64,000 bases of DNA from Vesta saturnalis (lineage: Eukaryota; Arthropoda; Insecta; Coleoptera; Lampyridae), in assembly GCA_036346205.1 (NCBI GenBank), contig JARFJB010001987.1:5735001-5799000 (forward strand), written 5' to 3'. Shown piece after piece: positions 23,100 to 34,802 of this stretch (positions are counted from its first letter, which is position 1; each line of letters begins with the position of its first letter). The position numbers and the translations under genes were made by a program. Below the pieces are notes generated by a model, which saw only the letters and a list, made by a program, of their open reading frames with translations, searched no databases and was not told the origin of the DNA.

Positions 23100-23490
23100 A
23101 TTCTATTTTTAGACTTATAAGAATTTCGATGACCTTGAGATATCTATTCATTACCTTGAACACCTCCAAACATTTTCCCGCCAAAAGTTTGACCTTGAAA
23201 TTGATGAAATTTTTTCCCAGCTCCAACCATTACCTTGACATAACTATTTTTTTGACGTTGAACAGCTACACAACTTTAAATGAAAAATACATGTCCCCTC
23301 CCCCATGAACTGGTTGTATTTTTAGATTTCTAAGAATTGCGATGACCTTGACATATCTATTTTTTGACCTTGAACAGCTACAAAAATTTTAATGAAAAAT
23401 TCTTGTTTCCTCCGATGAACTGATTTTATTTTTAGGTTTCTAAGAATTGTCATGACTTTGACATCTATTTTTTTTACCTTGAACAGCTCC
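23100..23490 (-). repeat. About 105-112 bp tandem units in the right arm with TCAAGGTCA-type sites
   Basis: Three to four units mirror 7285-7700. TGACCTTGA-type sites occur near 23130, 23190, 23343 and 23365. Each unit also carries TTTCTAAGAATTG and a CCCCATGAACTG-like block. Confidence 0.8.
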
Positions 23491-23635
23491 AAAAATTTCC
23501 CGCCAAAAGTTTGAATTAGCTCGAAAAACTCCAAACGTTCTCTCTCACTCACACACTTACGGTTTACATGGAAATTCTCCATATACAAAGCATTAGGGCT
23601 AGTGACCTTTAACCTACCGTATATCATTATTGGAA

Positions 23636-24229
23636 AGCAAAATTACAAAAACAATGTTGACGGAAATATAATATTCTTTAAACGCTATTTACGACACTAA
23701 GATATTAATATCTGAGAAAGAAAATTTTTGGCTAAAGTTATTCACTCGTGACACCTTGCTCACTTGTAGATAAATTTAATACTGATACATCCTTGAAAAT
23801 TATTAAACAAAAAGAATGTGGCTCAAATGCCTGATGCTGAATGTCAAAAATAAGAAAAAAAGTAACTGCCAACAAACTAAGATGGTCAAACCACTAAAAT
23901 TTAATGGAAGGACTATAAATAGTAGTATTATACCTATTTTGTTTTATTTATTATCCATTTACATACAATTTCTAAGTCATTATCCTTCATGCTTCAAAAT
24001 AATTTATACATACTTAATTTTGTTAAAATTTATACCCTTTAATGTTTTAAAATCAATTTCATGTATGTAATTATTTATTTCTCTACGTATTTCAATACAA
24101 TATATATCATTATCAAGAGAAAATACATAAGTAAAACAATTAGTAGTTATGGTAACAAAGTATTAAGGTGAAAGCAAACTTAATTTGAATTGTAATTCTA
24201 TATATAAAATATTTGTTAAAGGTGAGTAT
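23636..24229. other. Non-coding flank between the right arm and the Penelope-like fragment
   Basis: Similarity to the left flank ends here. Only short AT-rich frames are present, and I see no gene. Confidence 0.4.
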
Positions 24230-25675
24230 GTATTATCTACCTGTTCGTTGATTAAAGGTTCTTTATGTTTATCTAAATCTCGAATGCTTCTAAAACATCT
24301 AACTTGTATTTTTGTTACAAAAACGTAAAAATTCAATGTTGCTTAGTGAAGTCATAAGGTGATTAATTACTGTTAAATGTTTGGAATAATTTGATTTGTC
24401 TGTGTGATTATGTTTGTAACAACTAATGTATTCTGTGTACCTAATATCAAAGTTCCTAAGTGTTTGTTCAATATAAACAGAATTAAAGAATGTGCAGTTC
24501 AATTTATAAATACTAGCCTTCAAAATGTCGTTAGTTGAATCTTTGAGGACATTGGTATCAGTCTTGAAAGTTACCTTGTGCTTGTCGTTCTTTTGTAATA
24601 TATGAGCTACTGTTTCCGATATTCTTCCAAAGTATGAAATAGATGTTATTTATTTAGTCTGTTCTGTGTTTATTCTGATTTTTAGCTAAAGTGTAGAATA
24701 CATCTGAAAGAAGGTAACCATTTGATTGTGCACTTTGTTTTATAATTGATTTTCGTTTATTTAAATTTGTTCGGTTTAATGGTAATGACATTGTCCTGTG
24801 TATTAATGATCTACAGTGCGCTCAGAAAGTAGCGGATAAATTATTCGAAATCGTTAATTTGTAGTCAAAATCCTGCGACACGTCGATTTTTTATTTTGAT
24901 TCCGGATTTTATGCTGTGTCGCACATGTAGATGGCGCTGCGCACTTTCCGGATATGACGTCAAAGTACATAGTTTTAAATGGCAACCCTGTATGTTCTTC
25001 GCGGAAATCGGTGCAACTCTTTCTCCTGAGTTCAAAAATGCCCTATTTATTGGGATTATTTGAAATAGTACTTTGACGTCATATCCGGAAAGTGCGCAGT
25101 GCCATTTACATGTGCGACACAGCATAAAATCCGGAATAAAAATAAAAAATTGACGTGTCGCAGAATTTTGACTACAAATTAACGATTTAGAAAATAATAC
25201 ATTTATCCGTTACTCTCTGAGCGCACTGTATATACGATTAACTTATGTGTTTTATAGTGACATGAATCGTTTCGTATTGTAATATCTGTATATGTAGGTT
25301 TTCTGAATATGAAGAACTCAAACTTTTTCTGTCTATTAATTTTCATGTTTAAATCTAGAAACTTAATGGCCTTATTTTGTTCCTTCTCTAGTGTAAATTT
25401 TATGTTAGTATGTAAATTGTTAACATTAATTAAAGCCTATCAATAAAATCTAAAATATGATCAACATAACGAAACCAAAACACAATCTTATCAGGAACAT
25501 TTAATTAAAAAGTTTAATCTTCTAAATTATCTATAAAGATATTAGCTGAAATAGGCGAAATTGGACTTCCCATAGGTAAACCACTTTCTTACAGACAAAT
25601 TATTGAATATGAAATAATTTTAATTAACACAGAGATCAATAATTAAATTAACTTCATTCTTGTATTATTGTTGAA
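24230..25675 (-). pseudogene. Penelope-like element fragment: reverse transcriptase plus GIY-YIG endonuclease
   Basis: Reading leftward, the blocks are a segment before motif B (EVNLIIDLCVN), RT motif B SGLPMGSPISPISANIF (25590-25530), a motif C-like FWFRYVDHILDFID with the second catalytic Asp changed to His (about 25480-25440), an open run IKFLDLNMKINRQKKFEFF then SCHYKTHKL (25380-25240), a MITE interruption, a linker block (ISYFGRISETVAHILQK, 24640), and a GIY-YIG domain start SIYKLNCTFFNSVYIEQTLR (24520) that ends near 24299. Penelope-like elements copy themselves with an RT linked to this endonuclease. The order is correct and the family call is firm. The upstream part of the RT is missing, several frame breaks exist, and the endonuclease YIG block reads YIE. 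Confidence 0.85.
24814..25228. mobile_element. 415 bp mariner-type foldback MITE with TA target duplication
   Basis: Starts CAGTGCGCTCAGAAAGTAGC and ends with its near reverse complement, flanked by TA on both sides (24812-24813 and 25229-25230). The inverted arms are about 160 bp each and meet around a short non-palindromic centre near 24975-25060. There is no coding capacity; the frame at 24865-25125 is a by-product of the palindrome. It sits inside the Penelope-like fragment. Confidence 0.85.
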
Positions 25676-25689
25676 TTAGTTACATTTTA

Positions 25690-26020
25690 AATACAATTGA
25701 CAGAGTACAAATTATCTAGCAAAAACATTTACCCAGTTAATACAGAACAGATAGAGAACAAATACATTTTAATTTCATACTTTGGAAAATATTAGAAAAT
25801 GTAGCTCACATGTTACAAAGAACAAGAGGTACAACATTTGATAGTAAAAAATCACGTTGTAACATTATTACATTACAAAACCTTAAATTCTTATATTTTT
25901 GTAATCAAAAAGACAAATTAGATGTTTTGGGAGCAACCGAATTTTACAAACATAAACAGAAAACACCTTTTATAAACCAAGAGGTTAATTTTATACTCAC
26001 CTTTAACAGACATTTTAAAT
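25690..26020 (+). pseudogene. Penelope-like C-terminal fragment in opposite orientation, GIY-YIG deleted
   Basis: The plus strand encodes the same linker (ILISYFGKILENVAHML) followed directly by the C-terminal tail (LKFLYFCNQKDKLDVL, EFYKHKQKTPFINQEVNF). The GIY-YIG core seen in the opposite-strand copy is missing, so an internal deletion joined linker to tail. The two fragments abut near 25680 in inverted orientation, each truncated at the 5' side. Inverted and partial junctions are common in Penelope-like insertions. Confidence 0.75.
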
Positions 26021-26029
26021 GTTGAATAT

Positions 26030-27460
26030 CAAGTTCGCTGTTTTACTCTAATGATTTCTAACCATCACTACTTATTATTTCACGTATATATTTTCTCTCT
26101 ATGATACATGTTGTATTGAAACACGTAGATAAATAAATAATTATGTAAATGAAATCGTGGAATTATATTTTATTTAAAATATTAGTGCAACTTAATTTTT
26201 TCCCCTGGAAAACATTTTATTTCATCTACAATTAGTTAAGGAAAATGAGTAAAATAATTATTGTTAAGTATGAATACAACACCGCATGACTAAATCCTCT
26301 TCTATTTACATAACTGCAACGTTATTACTAATCAATATAAACTGTATTGCGGTCACCATATTTGTCTCAAATATTTACTGAATCATTACGTTATTGAATA
26401 GTTTATTAATAGTTTAAGCTGATTGTGATGTACATACGAGGCAATGCAATGCATTGTTGCAAATCAGATAGCGCTAATACCTTATTATGATCTATGAGAT
26501 TGTACCTTTTGCAAATTACATTTAGATTACTAAAGGTTGATACCGAAGACTATTTATTAGAATAACATCAAGAATAATAATCAAATTTTGTCTATACATT
26601 GTGGTTGAACAAAAGAAATAATAGATCGTGTAGAAAAATAGTTTTAAGGATGTTTTGTCGGATGAGTATGTGACAGTGCAATTTATTTCAAATACGCCGC
26701 TTGTTAGATATTTATATAAAATTTTGTTGATATTATATAATAAAGAACAAGGTTATAGACACCTAGGGAATGCATAATCTTAGTCCTACGGCTTAATTTT
26801 TATGTCTAATAACAGTTTTTAATAGACCTCGTAACCCCGTCTTGACGAAGATTACTTTATTTTCCTGATTGTTGAATATATTCTTTATTAGGACTATTGT
26901 TACTTACACTAAGCCTATTTTGTTGAAATCGAGGTAAGATGAAAAAGAGGCAAAACGAGATATTTGATATATACAGGGCGCTCTGCCGTATGTGGTAACT
27001 TTCTTAGCTATTGTAGATACTTGGACCAAATTTGTGTAGGAAATTTTGCCCTTACGCGACAAAAATTTTAGCAATTAATCAAAATTAGATGCATAAAGTG
27101 TGTAAATATTGGTCCTTTGTTGTTTAGAGGTATGATTTTTTTCAGGTACTATCGATAATAAACCTTTCATATTACCAAATGTACATTTAGACATTTTTAT
27201 TTGGAAACCTTTTCATCTTTTATGCAAGATACATGCTGAAAAATCTAGCACGTAGTCACCAATGCCGTAATCCAAAAAACGTGGAAATTGCAACTGTTCG
27301 CGTGTTAGGTATAATTTCTTATTTTTCTTAAATATGGATACATTTTCAAATAATGAAATGATTGATATGGTGATTATTCCAAGTTAATGTTGTTGAAACG
27401 TGCAGGCAGCGACAAGACCTTATGAGGAAAAGTTTCTAAATCGTAGAATATACAATTCCT
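26030..27460. other. AT-rich non-coding stretch
   Basis: No gene recognised. A TACAGGGCGCTCTGCC sequence at about 26970 resembles the start of a mariner-type terminal repeat, but I found no partner. Confidence 0.4.
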
Positions 27461-27468
27461 TTGCGCAA

Positions 27469-27866
27469 GACGCAAGGCGCAAGGCGCAAGACGCAAGACG
27501 CAAGACGCAAGACGCAAGACGCAAGACGCAAGACGCAAGACGCAAGACGCAAGACGCAAGACGCAAGACGCAAGACGTAAGACGCAAGACGCAAGACGCA
27601 AGACGCAAGACGCAAGACGCAAGACGCAAGACGCAAGACGCAAGACGCAAGACGCAAGACGCAAGACGCAAGACGCAAGACGCAAGACGCAAGACGCAAG
27701 ACGCAAGATGCAAAGCGTAAAACACATAACGCAAGATACTAGATGCAAAATGCAATACACGACACAAGATGCATGACGAAAGGCGTACTACCTACAACAA
27801 AGGGCGTGGGACGCAAGGCGCAAAACTCATTAGGTAAAATCAAAACGCAAACGGCAAGACGCAAAA
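27469..27866 (+). repeat. GACGCAA heptamer tandem array
   Basis: About 35 near-perfect copies of the heptamer from 27469 to 27713 with one GACGTAA variant, followed by a decaying tail of CGCAA/TGCAA variants to about 27866. Because 7 is not a multiple of 3, all reading frames stay open and repeat DARRKTQ or LASCVLR. None is a gene. Confidence 0.95.
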
Positions 27867-28055
27867 CGTTGTAAAGGGTTTAAATTCTATAGCTACTATT
27901 TATTGATTAATCATTTTTATTAACTATTAGTTTAGATTACACTACAGGCACGCCAGTAACTTCACTATACAACAATTCCGGCGATGACTTACGCAAACTA
28001 CCAGAAAAGTAAAAAAAAAAAGAAATAAGCAATGTGAGTTTTGACCTATTCCATA

Positions 28056-28770
28056 TTAAGAAACATTATTTATTAAGTAGAAAAACATATAAACACAAAA
28101 AGCAAAATGACTAGGTAAAATAAAAAAAAAAGCATACACTTTTTCCTTGACGTACCCCCACAAACATAAATCGAGCGGGGAAATATCTGGAGATCTCGCT
28201 GGCCATCGTAATGGTCCATCCCTTCCTATCCACTTTTCCACAAACGCATTATTAAGCCATTCACTAACTACACGGGGACGGTACGAAAATGCATGTCCCT
28301 AATTTGAGCGAGTGGTACATCTTCAAGGAGTTCGAATAATTTATTATCCAGGAAATTCACGTACAAATCCAAATTTCGAATACCGTCGATGAAAAAGGTC
28401 GAAGAAAAAGGGACCAACAACTCAAGTACCGAATTTGCCTGTCGATTATTTCTCTTGGCTATGAATTCGGAAATAGTGAGGGTTTTAATCTGAGTAATAA
28501 TGAAAATTGGGTTGTTAACAAACTGCGGTGGAAGGTGCACTCACTTGTAAACATGATCTTATCCAAAAATTGTAGATTTTCATTTAAGTTTTGTTCTACC
28601 CAACTGCAAAGACTAATACTGTTTTGAAAATCGGTCTCCTTGAGCTCTTGATGAAGTTGGATGTGCTAAAGATGAAATTTTGTAATTGTGCTTCTGACAG
28701 ACGCTCTACTTACCTACTTAAAACTTTCTTTTGGGTTGTGGTGTACTCGTAGGGGGATTTGCTATTGCTG
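28056..28770 (-). pseudogene. Tc1/mariner-type transposase, C-terminal two thirds
   Basis: Minus-strand blocks in several frames read FQNSISLCSWVEQ, FLDKIMFTSECTF (first catalytic Asp position changed to Ser), LFELLEDVPLAQIRDM (28330), then KWIGRDGPLRWPARSPDISP and LDLCLWGYVKEKVY (28241-28130). This is the DDE domain of the arthropod Tc1/mariner group whose N-terminus carries a DUF4817-type helix-turn-helix. That N-terminus lies at 31374-31551, beyond LTR copy 2. The FQQDGAPPH-type block with the second Asp is missing between LEDVPLAQ and the WIG block. The gene is dead. Confidence 0.8.
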
Positions 28771-28774
28771 CAGT

Positions 28775-31369
28775 TGTTACACGTCCAAACCGCACTAGGC
28801 GTCGTGTATGCTTACTAATGTAAGCAGGTTGCCAAGCCAGCTAACAGGGAGATGGGCGTGGTCGAAATAATAAGTAAAATGAATGATTAATATGCTCAAA
28901 CACCTTACACCTACATTCAAACAGCTCAGTCCGGGAAAATATGTCTCTAGGCGCCACCACAATCGAAACTTTGCTAAAATAATTGTCTTAAGCTGGATGT
29001 TAATTAACCCTACTTGATTGTGGAAAGTAGGATTGTGCTTACTCAGTAAACTCTTACGAGGGTTCTAAAACAAACACTCGTCCAAAACAATTCAACTCAA
29101 ACTCAAATGTATTTAGTACTACCCAGGTTATTAGAAACTTTTGAATACACCTCGTATACCAAAACTTCCAAAATAAAATTGATCATTCAAATTCATTCAC
29201 GTAACCAACAGTTATATTTTCTACGTATTAATGAATAAACTACTTGTCATTCAATGAACGGTAATTAATTTTAAAATTCTAACATGAACGATATCTTTTA
29301 AATTTAATTTACTTTTTATAACACTTCTGAATCGTATTTGACATTCGTAAATATAAGTTCTCAAAACTCATCTCTTTGGTTATACTTAATGAAATTTTAA
29401 TTAACAGCTGATCCGTCATTAGTGCATTGCGCTAATGAAACTAACATGAAAATTTTTGCAATCAACCTGGCAGGTTGTTCATTAATCTTAAAAAAAATCC
29501 AAAATATGCAAAGTCTACACTTAACTTGTCAAAACACTAGGTCACCAATTAAGTAATCGTCACAAATATGTCTCATACCTGGCTAAATAAACAACAGAAT
29601 AAAAAAATTAACGATAAATATATATATATATATATAATATATATATATATGCCTGCATAAATGATAAACAAATGACAAAGAAACAAACACAAATATATTT
29701 ACATATACCACAACAACGTGGTTGAAAATCAAAACCACACGTCACTACCAATTTCTGCAAAATTCTTAATACTAAAACAACCAATCAACACATAACTCGA
29801 GAACGATTATCTTTCGCTTCTAAACTAATTAATATTTACTCAACATTACACAAATGAACTAAACAAAGAGATAATCGTGCTTTACTAAATTTTCAAAGTA
29901 CTTAAATATAATCCTTACTTAAAATTGTCCATTAATCCTACGCTTTCTTTCTTCTTTCTTCCGTAAATCAATTATTTGTAGTCCATTTGTAATCCTTAAA
30001 TTGCATGAAGGCACATAACCAGTGCTTCACAATTTCACAAACACTTATTCCTTTCTGTACTACAAATAGTCCAATAACACGTAATAACTGTACACGTTTG
30101 GTTGCCTCTTAAAATTTCTAGCAACCTTTAGGACAATTTAGTCCTTCCTTACACAAATAAACTTTTAATGTCACAAAAATTACCTTAACATTGGCTTAAT
30201 TTATTACGAAAATTTCGTTTACTTAAAGGTGGTCCATAAATAATTTTAACTCAATATCGTACAAGAACACGCGCTGCACTCAACACTAACGTAATAACTG
30301 TTAACTTTTTATAAATCTACTTACGCACTTTTTACTTCCTTGAAAATAAACAAACTAATTTTATCTTCAATCCCAATTTAATTAATTGTTTTATTTATGA
30401 ATGTCTTAAACGATTCATCCCTTTCGGGTAACGCAGTTGTTTAAACAATGACTGCCTTCAATATTATTCACAAATATAACTCCAACTTAACCCATTCTAA
30501 GCCACACTACACCTCGCGCGCGCGTCTCCCCAACATTCACCACGAGCAACAGCCAAAACGAAAAAGCTCGTCAATCCCTGACTTTCCTATTTATAACTTC
30601 AGTCATCCATCTTTAAACATGTCTTCCTTCCGCGCTATATTCTCCAATAGTATTCATTCAAAATTTCATAGTTCCAACTGTACTACCATCTGTACAACCA
30701 CGCTCATAACTACAATACATCGCCATATTTGTTCTTACTTAAATTTTACAATTACTTCATGAAGAAATCATTTTCGTCATTACATTCATTCAGTAGCCAC
30801 TCTGGACCATTACACAACTTTCAACGTTATCACCCACCTGCGCTCGATCTCCTTCCGCAACATTTGCAAAAATAAGTACCGTCTAAGGTCTCAAATCCCA
30901 TATACATACATATATTCTCAAAACAATTGCACAACATTACGAAAACTTTCTGAAATTAACACTTAAACATACCCAATCTTTCTCTACATATTTTCTAAAA
31001 CATTCTACACTTATACTTCCATCTTCTGGCAAAGTATTACTCATTTATCCAACAACATTCCATTTCTTACGGTAGCAAACAGTAGCAACAGTAGCAAGCA
31101 TTATCGTCCCATCGACAAATTTCTCTTCACATTTACATTCATCAGAATCTAATTATTCCAACACCAATGTCTCTATAATATTCAAATACACGTATCTACA
31201 TACTGAATTATATTTCTCCTAAATTTCCAGTGGCGTATCATACACCCACATACATTATGCATATACACAAAAATTTTTTTTCGTTCAAACTCAATACACT
31301 AGCGCTCAAAACACGTAATACACGTCATTATAACATCCTACATACAGGGTGCGTCAACGCAACCTGACA
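28775..31369 (-). mobile_element. Solo-LTR-like repeat, copy 2 (inverted)
   Basis: Reverse-orientation copy of the 16339-19097 repeat, 2.60 kb, with ends TGTCAGGTTG and GTGTAACA on the minus strand. A perfect 4 bp target duplication CAGT lies at 28771-28774 and 31370-31373. It splits a transposase gene into the parts at 28056-28770 and 31374-31551, which fixes both boundaries and shows the unit moved as a discrete block. A (TA)n tract lies at 29617-29650. Small indels versus copies 1 and 3 break every long frame, which argues against coding function. Confidence 0.85.
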
Positions 31370-31373
31370 CAGT

Positions 31374-31551
31374 TAAAACATTGAGTTGCAATAAATCTTT
31401 CTAACAGATTTGTGAATGTTTCTTCCCTTGGATGACGCTCCCGGTCAGGATATCTTGCTTTGTACACTCGGCTCGCTAGGAACGGATTTCTAGCGCATTC
31501 TCCAAAAATAAAAACCATATCAATCGTTTCATTTTGAGAAAGCATTGCCAT
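31374..31551 (-). pseudogene. Transposase N-terminal helix-turn-helix (DUF4817-type), split from its DDE domain
   Basis: The frame starting at 31551 encodes MAMLSQNETIDMVFIFGEC, then YKARYPDRERHP and FTNLLERFIATQC, which is the pattern of the DUF4817-type DNA-binding start of arthropod Tc1/mariner transposases. The rest of the gene continues on the same strand at 28770 beyond the inserted LTR copy 2. Confidence 0.75.
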
Positions 31552-31559
31552 TTTTATCA

Positions 31560-34500
31560 GTTAAATTTAATGTTAACTACACAAAAAAAAAGTTCTAACC
31601 AGAAATAGCAGCACGAGCTAGTAACTAATGTCAAAAAAATAAAATTAAAGTGGCAGAAAATTGGAAAATGCAGAAAATTAATCAGAAATTGTGATATTAA
31701 ATGAAATCTACTGAAGATAGGTACGACAAATTAATATCGTTAGAAAGGTAAAAAAATCCGCATTTGATGCAAAAATGAAAAAATGGCCGTTTCATTTGAA
31801 AAAATTAAGTTACCATTGATTGAAATTTTCTAAATTGACAAAGTAATTTCTCTTAACACAAGAAGAATTCGAATTTGGCCATCCGATTTACGCTAGTACA
31901 TTTCCTGTCTAGTAACATTGCAGAGTCATGGTCTTCTAAGTTTTGTGATCTCAGCGATATTTAGTTTTTTTCAGACATATACTTTTTGTAAAAATGACGA
32001 ATTGCGGGTAAACGATTCATTTAAGGTACTATGTGTGATACATAAAGTCGCACTAGAATTGACAAAGGAATCTAAATATACAATAACATACAGAGGGTTC
32101 CATTTAAAAAAAAATGCAACTTTGTAGCTTTAAGGATACCCCATCACATCCTTTCAACAAACTTTAGAAATATTCCTTAATAAACCCACAATCTTTCACC
32201 GAATCACTATTGGCCCACCATGCATACTTAATTGACTTCTCGGTTTTATTAAAGTATTTTGTATATAAATATACATTCTAATAATGCTATCCTGGCTTGG
32301 AACTAAATTTGAATACCCAATAATAAACGATGATTTAATTGTACATGTTTATTATTGGGACAAATTGGAAATTAACTAAAATGCTAATGGTTAATAAAAT
32401 CGTTATTGCAACTTATAAGCGTTATTAAAATGATGATCACAGACAACAATGGAAACTTAAATGGCCATTTATGTTCATTTTTAAAATTTCGTTCCATTAA
32501 ATAATTTTTTATACCGTATTCAAACAGCCAATGTATGAAAACTATCTTTCTTTGTTAATTTTGGGAATTTATTTCACGAAAATATCATCCATAAACCAAG
32601 TTTCCTATTACAACACTTTAATAGCTGATGAAAAAGACGTTCAACCTTTCAATTTTCCGCATCTATGACGAAAATCTCTTCCAAAAACGGTATATCAAAG
32701 TTAGTTTTTGCTATAAAAATAACTAGTGTAGATTTAGTTTTTCTATCAGACTTCAATGATCAGAACAAAGAATAAAGATACGTCAAAAAGCTTTTCACGT
32801 AAATTACAAGATAATGTTACCTGACTATGAATTTAAAAAATTGTTGAATAATAGGCGGACCAAGATGGGGACAAAAATTTCCGATATGAAGAATATTTTT
32901 TAAGAATCTTACATTTATTTGGACATAAATTTATAATAATTTAACGAAGCAGTAAGGACTTCAAAATTTGAACTGACACGTTGGTTGTCCAAAACCATTG
33001 TTCCGCTTGATTTTTTCATGAAAGTATTTTTTAAGAATCTCGGTCCAATATAACTTTTTTGAAATAAACAACATAAACTCAATGATATTATAGAACATTA
33101 CTTATTGAAACCTCAAACCTTTTAACATGACGAATCCTTAACAAAGTAGTATTTCGTTATATAAATGCATTTAGGTCATTAACTTTCGTAGGAAACGATA
33201 AGTGTAAAAGCCAAACTAAATTTTAATCGATATTAATGGCCCAATTAATCTGTAACATGGTGATAAAATCTAATAAAATTTCTTCAACTTTGAATAATTA
33301 AAATTTCATTTTACTTTGTATTTTAATGGGTGTGTATATAATTTTCAAGGTTTCGAAGGATTTGTCAAATATTCTTCTATTAGTATTCTTCTTAAAAAAT
33401 TTTTAATGTATAAACTTTTGTTCAAAATTTAATTTTTTAACTCAAATCGCCTAGCTATTAATATTGCATTTAGAAATTTAAAAGAACATAAAATTTTAAA
33501 GAATAATTATTAAAAGTTTAAATAATATACTTTAAAATTTTGAAAATTAAAATTTAATTTCGAGAAATAATTTCAAAAAAATTTAAAAAATTTAATCGAG
33601 TTATGATGTAGTAAGTGAAAATTCAATTGGAATATTACAACCAAACATTATATCAAATAATTAATGTAATTAAATCTTTTAAGGGGTTATTAAGGTTTTC
33701 TTTTGTTTTCCAGCCTTAACAAATGTTTTAAATTTATGTTTTAAATTAACCACCACTTAATTATAAAATATTTTGAATTAATTATTTAAAAGTTTGATGT
33801 GGCTTTTCTTTTAAATTAAATTTTCCAACTTATTAATAAAATTCTTTGTTAAATTTTGGTTAAATTTTATTTTATGTAATGTTTGGATTTTAACTTTTAA
33901 TTTTAAATTTTTATTAAATTTTAATTGCTTTATTTAAACTGATAAATGGCCTGTTTTGTTTTTAATTTTTCAACTTTACAAAATTGTTTAATTTTAACAT
34001 TTTAAACAAAATTTATAAAATCAATTACAAATTTAGATTATAATTATAACATTAAAACCCAAAAAGATAATATTATTATGAGTGTTAATAATGAAAGTTT
34101 ACATGTTCATGTTAATAATTAAGTTTGATAAACTCTCGCCAGTTAAATTTTCAGTCACAGCAAATTGTAAGAGTTACTCGCTCTTTTGATGAAATGTCTG
34201 TAGTTTCGTCTATTAAAACAGAAAACGCACCCACCTCATTTATTTTTGTTACAAGTTTATTTAGCATAATACTGTTTATGTTGCCTATAATTTCATTTTG
34301 GATTCGTGGGCTAATATATGTATCTCTTTTGCTTGCTGTTTATAATGTCTGTCTTAATAATTTATCACCCTTAGCTCTGTAGTTTGAAATTGCAATCTAT
34401 CACACTCTCTTGAACCCCGCTTTGTATTTTGACTAAATTTTCATAAGCACAAATTGAATTTTTATGAAATTTACTGCTTTGATCCGCACAGAATATCTGC

Positions 34501-34800
34501 AAATTAAAAAAAAAAACAATTTTATTATAAAACACCAGTAGTTTCTATTTTTGGCAAATACTACGACTTTTTATTATTGTTAAATTATTATAAGTTTTAA
34601 CTACGTCTTTTTAGCTACGTTATTACACAAAACTGAAGCTACATACATACAAAGAGAGAATAGTTATAGTTGCAGTAATAACAAGAATGTAAACTCGTGA
34701 ACTCGTCTTATGGGTATGAGTTAGCGCTTTCTTTAAAAAACCTTAAACACTCACTTTCTTGGTTTTGTTTCCAGATATTCATTTTTACTTTAACCCAGGC
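31560..34800. other. Very AT-rich non-coding stretch
   Basis: The first 600 bases are probably the 5' non-coding part and end of the transposon whose transposase starts at 31551; GGTTCCATTTAAAAAAA at 32097 resembles a terminal repeat of such elements. From 33.3 to 34.1 kb the sequence is dominated by short A and T runs. A hydrophobic 85-residue frame at 34125-34382 has no recognisable homology. Confidence 0.4.
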
Positions 34801-34802
34801 AC

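Larger units (their letters stand above)
21379..23635 (-). repeat. Right long inverted arm (TIR-like) of the PolB element
   Basis: Reverse complement of the left arm (7130-9862). Order from the outer edge is the GAATTCTCC-type block, AGAG/ACAC tract, about 110 bp tandem units with TGACCTTGAACAGC, the small coiled-coil gene, AT-rich spacer, GT tract, GGTTAACTTAAATTCTC block and endonuclease fragment. The arms differ by substitutions, by GT-tract length (about 470 versus 160 bp) and by a duplication in the left arm. A 6 bp target duplication could not be fixed because the outer ends are eroded. Confidence 0.85.

Noticed and set aside
24865..25125. 86-residue minus-strand frame
   Set aside because: Entirely inside the foldback MITE; the palindrome generates it.
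27374..27767. Four overlapping open frames of 87-128 residues across the heptamer array
   Set aside because: They are translations of a 7 bp tandem repeat, which leaves every frame open on both strands.
30448..30762. 104-residue frame also seen inverted at 16975-17265 and 35459-35713
   Set aside because: Lies inside the LTR-like repeat; the copies diverge by indels that change the frame after the first half.
34125..34382. 85-residue hydrophobic frame
   Set aside because: Could encode a membrane peptide, but lies in low-complexity AT-rich DNA with no homology or promoter evident.
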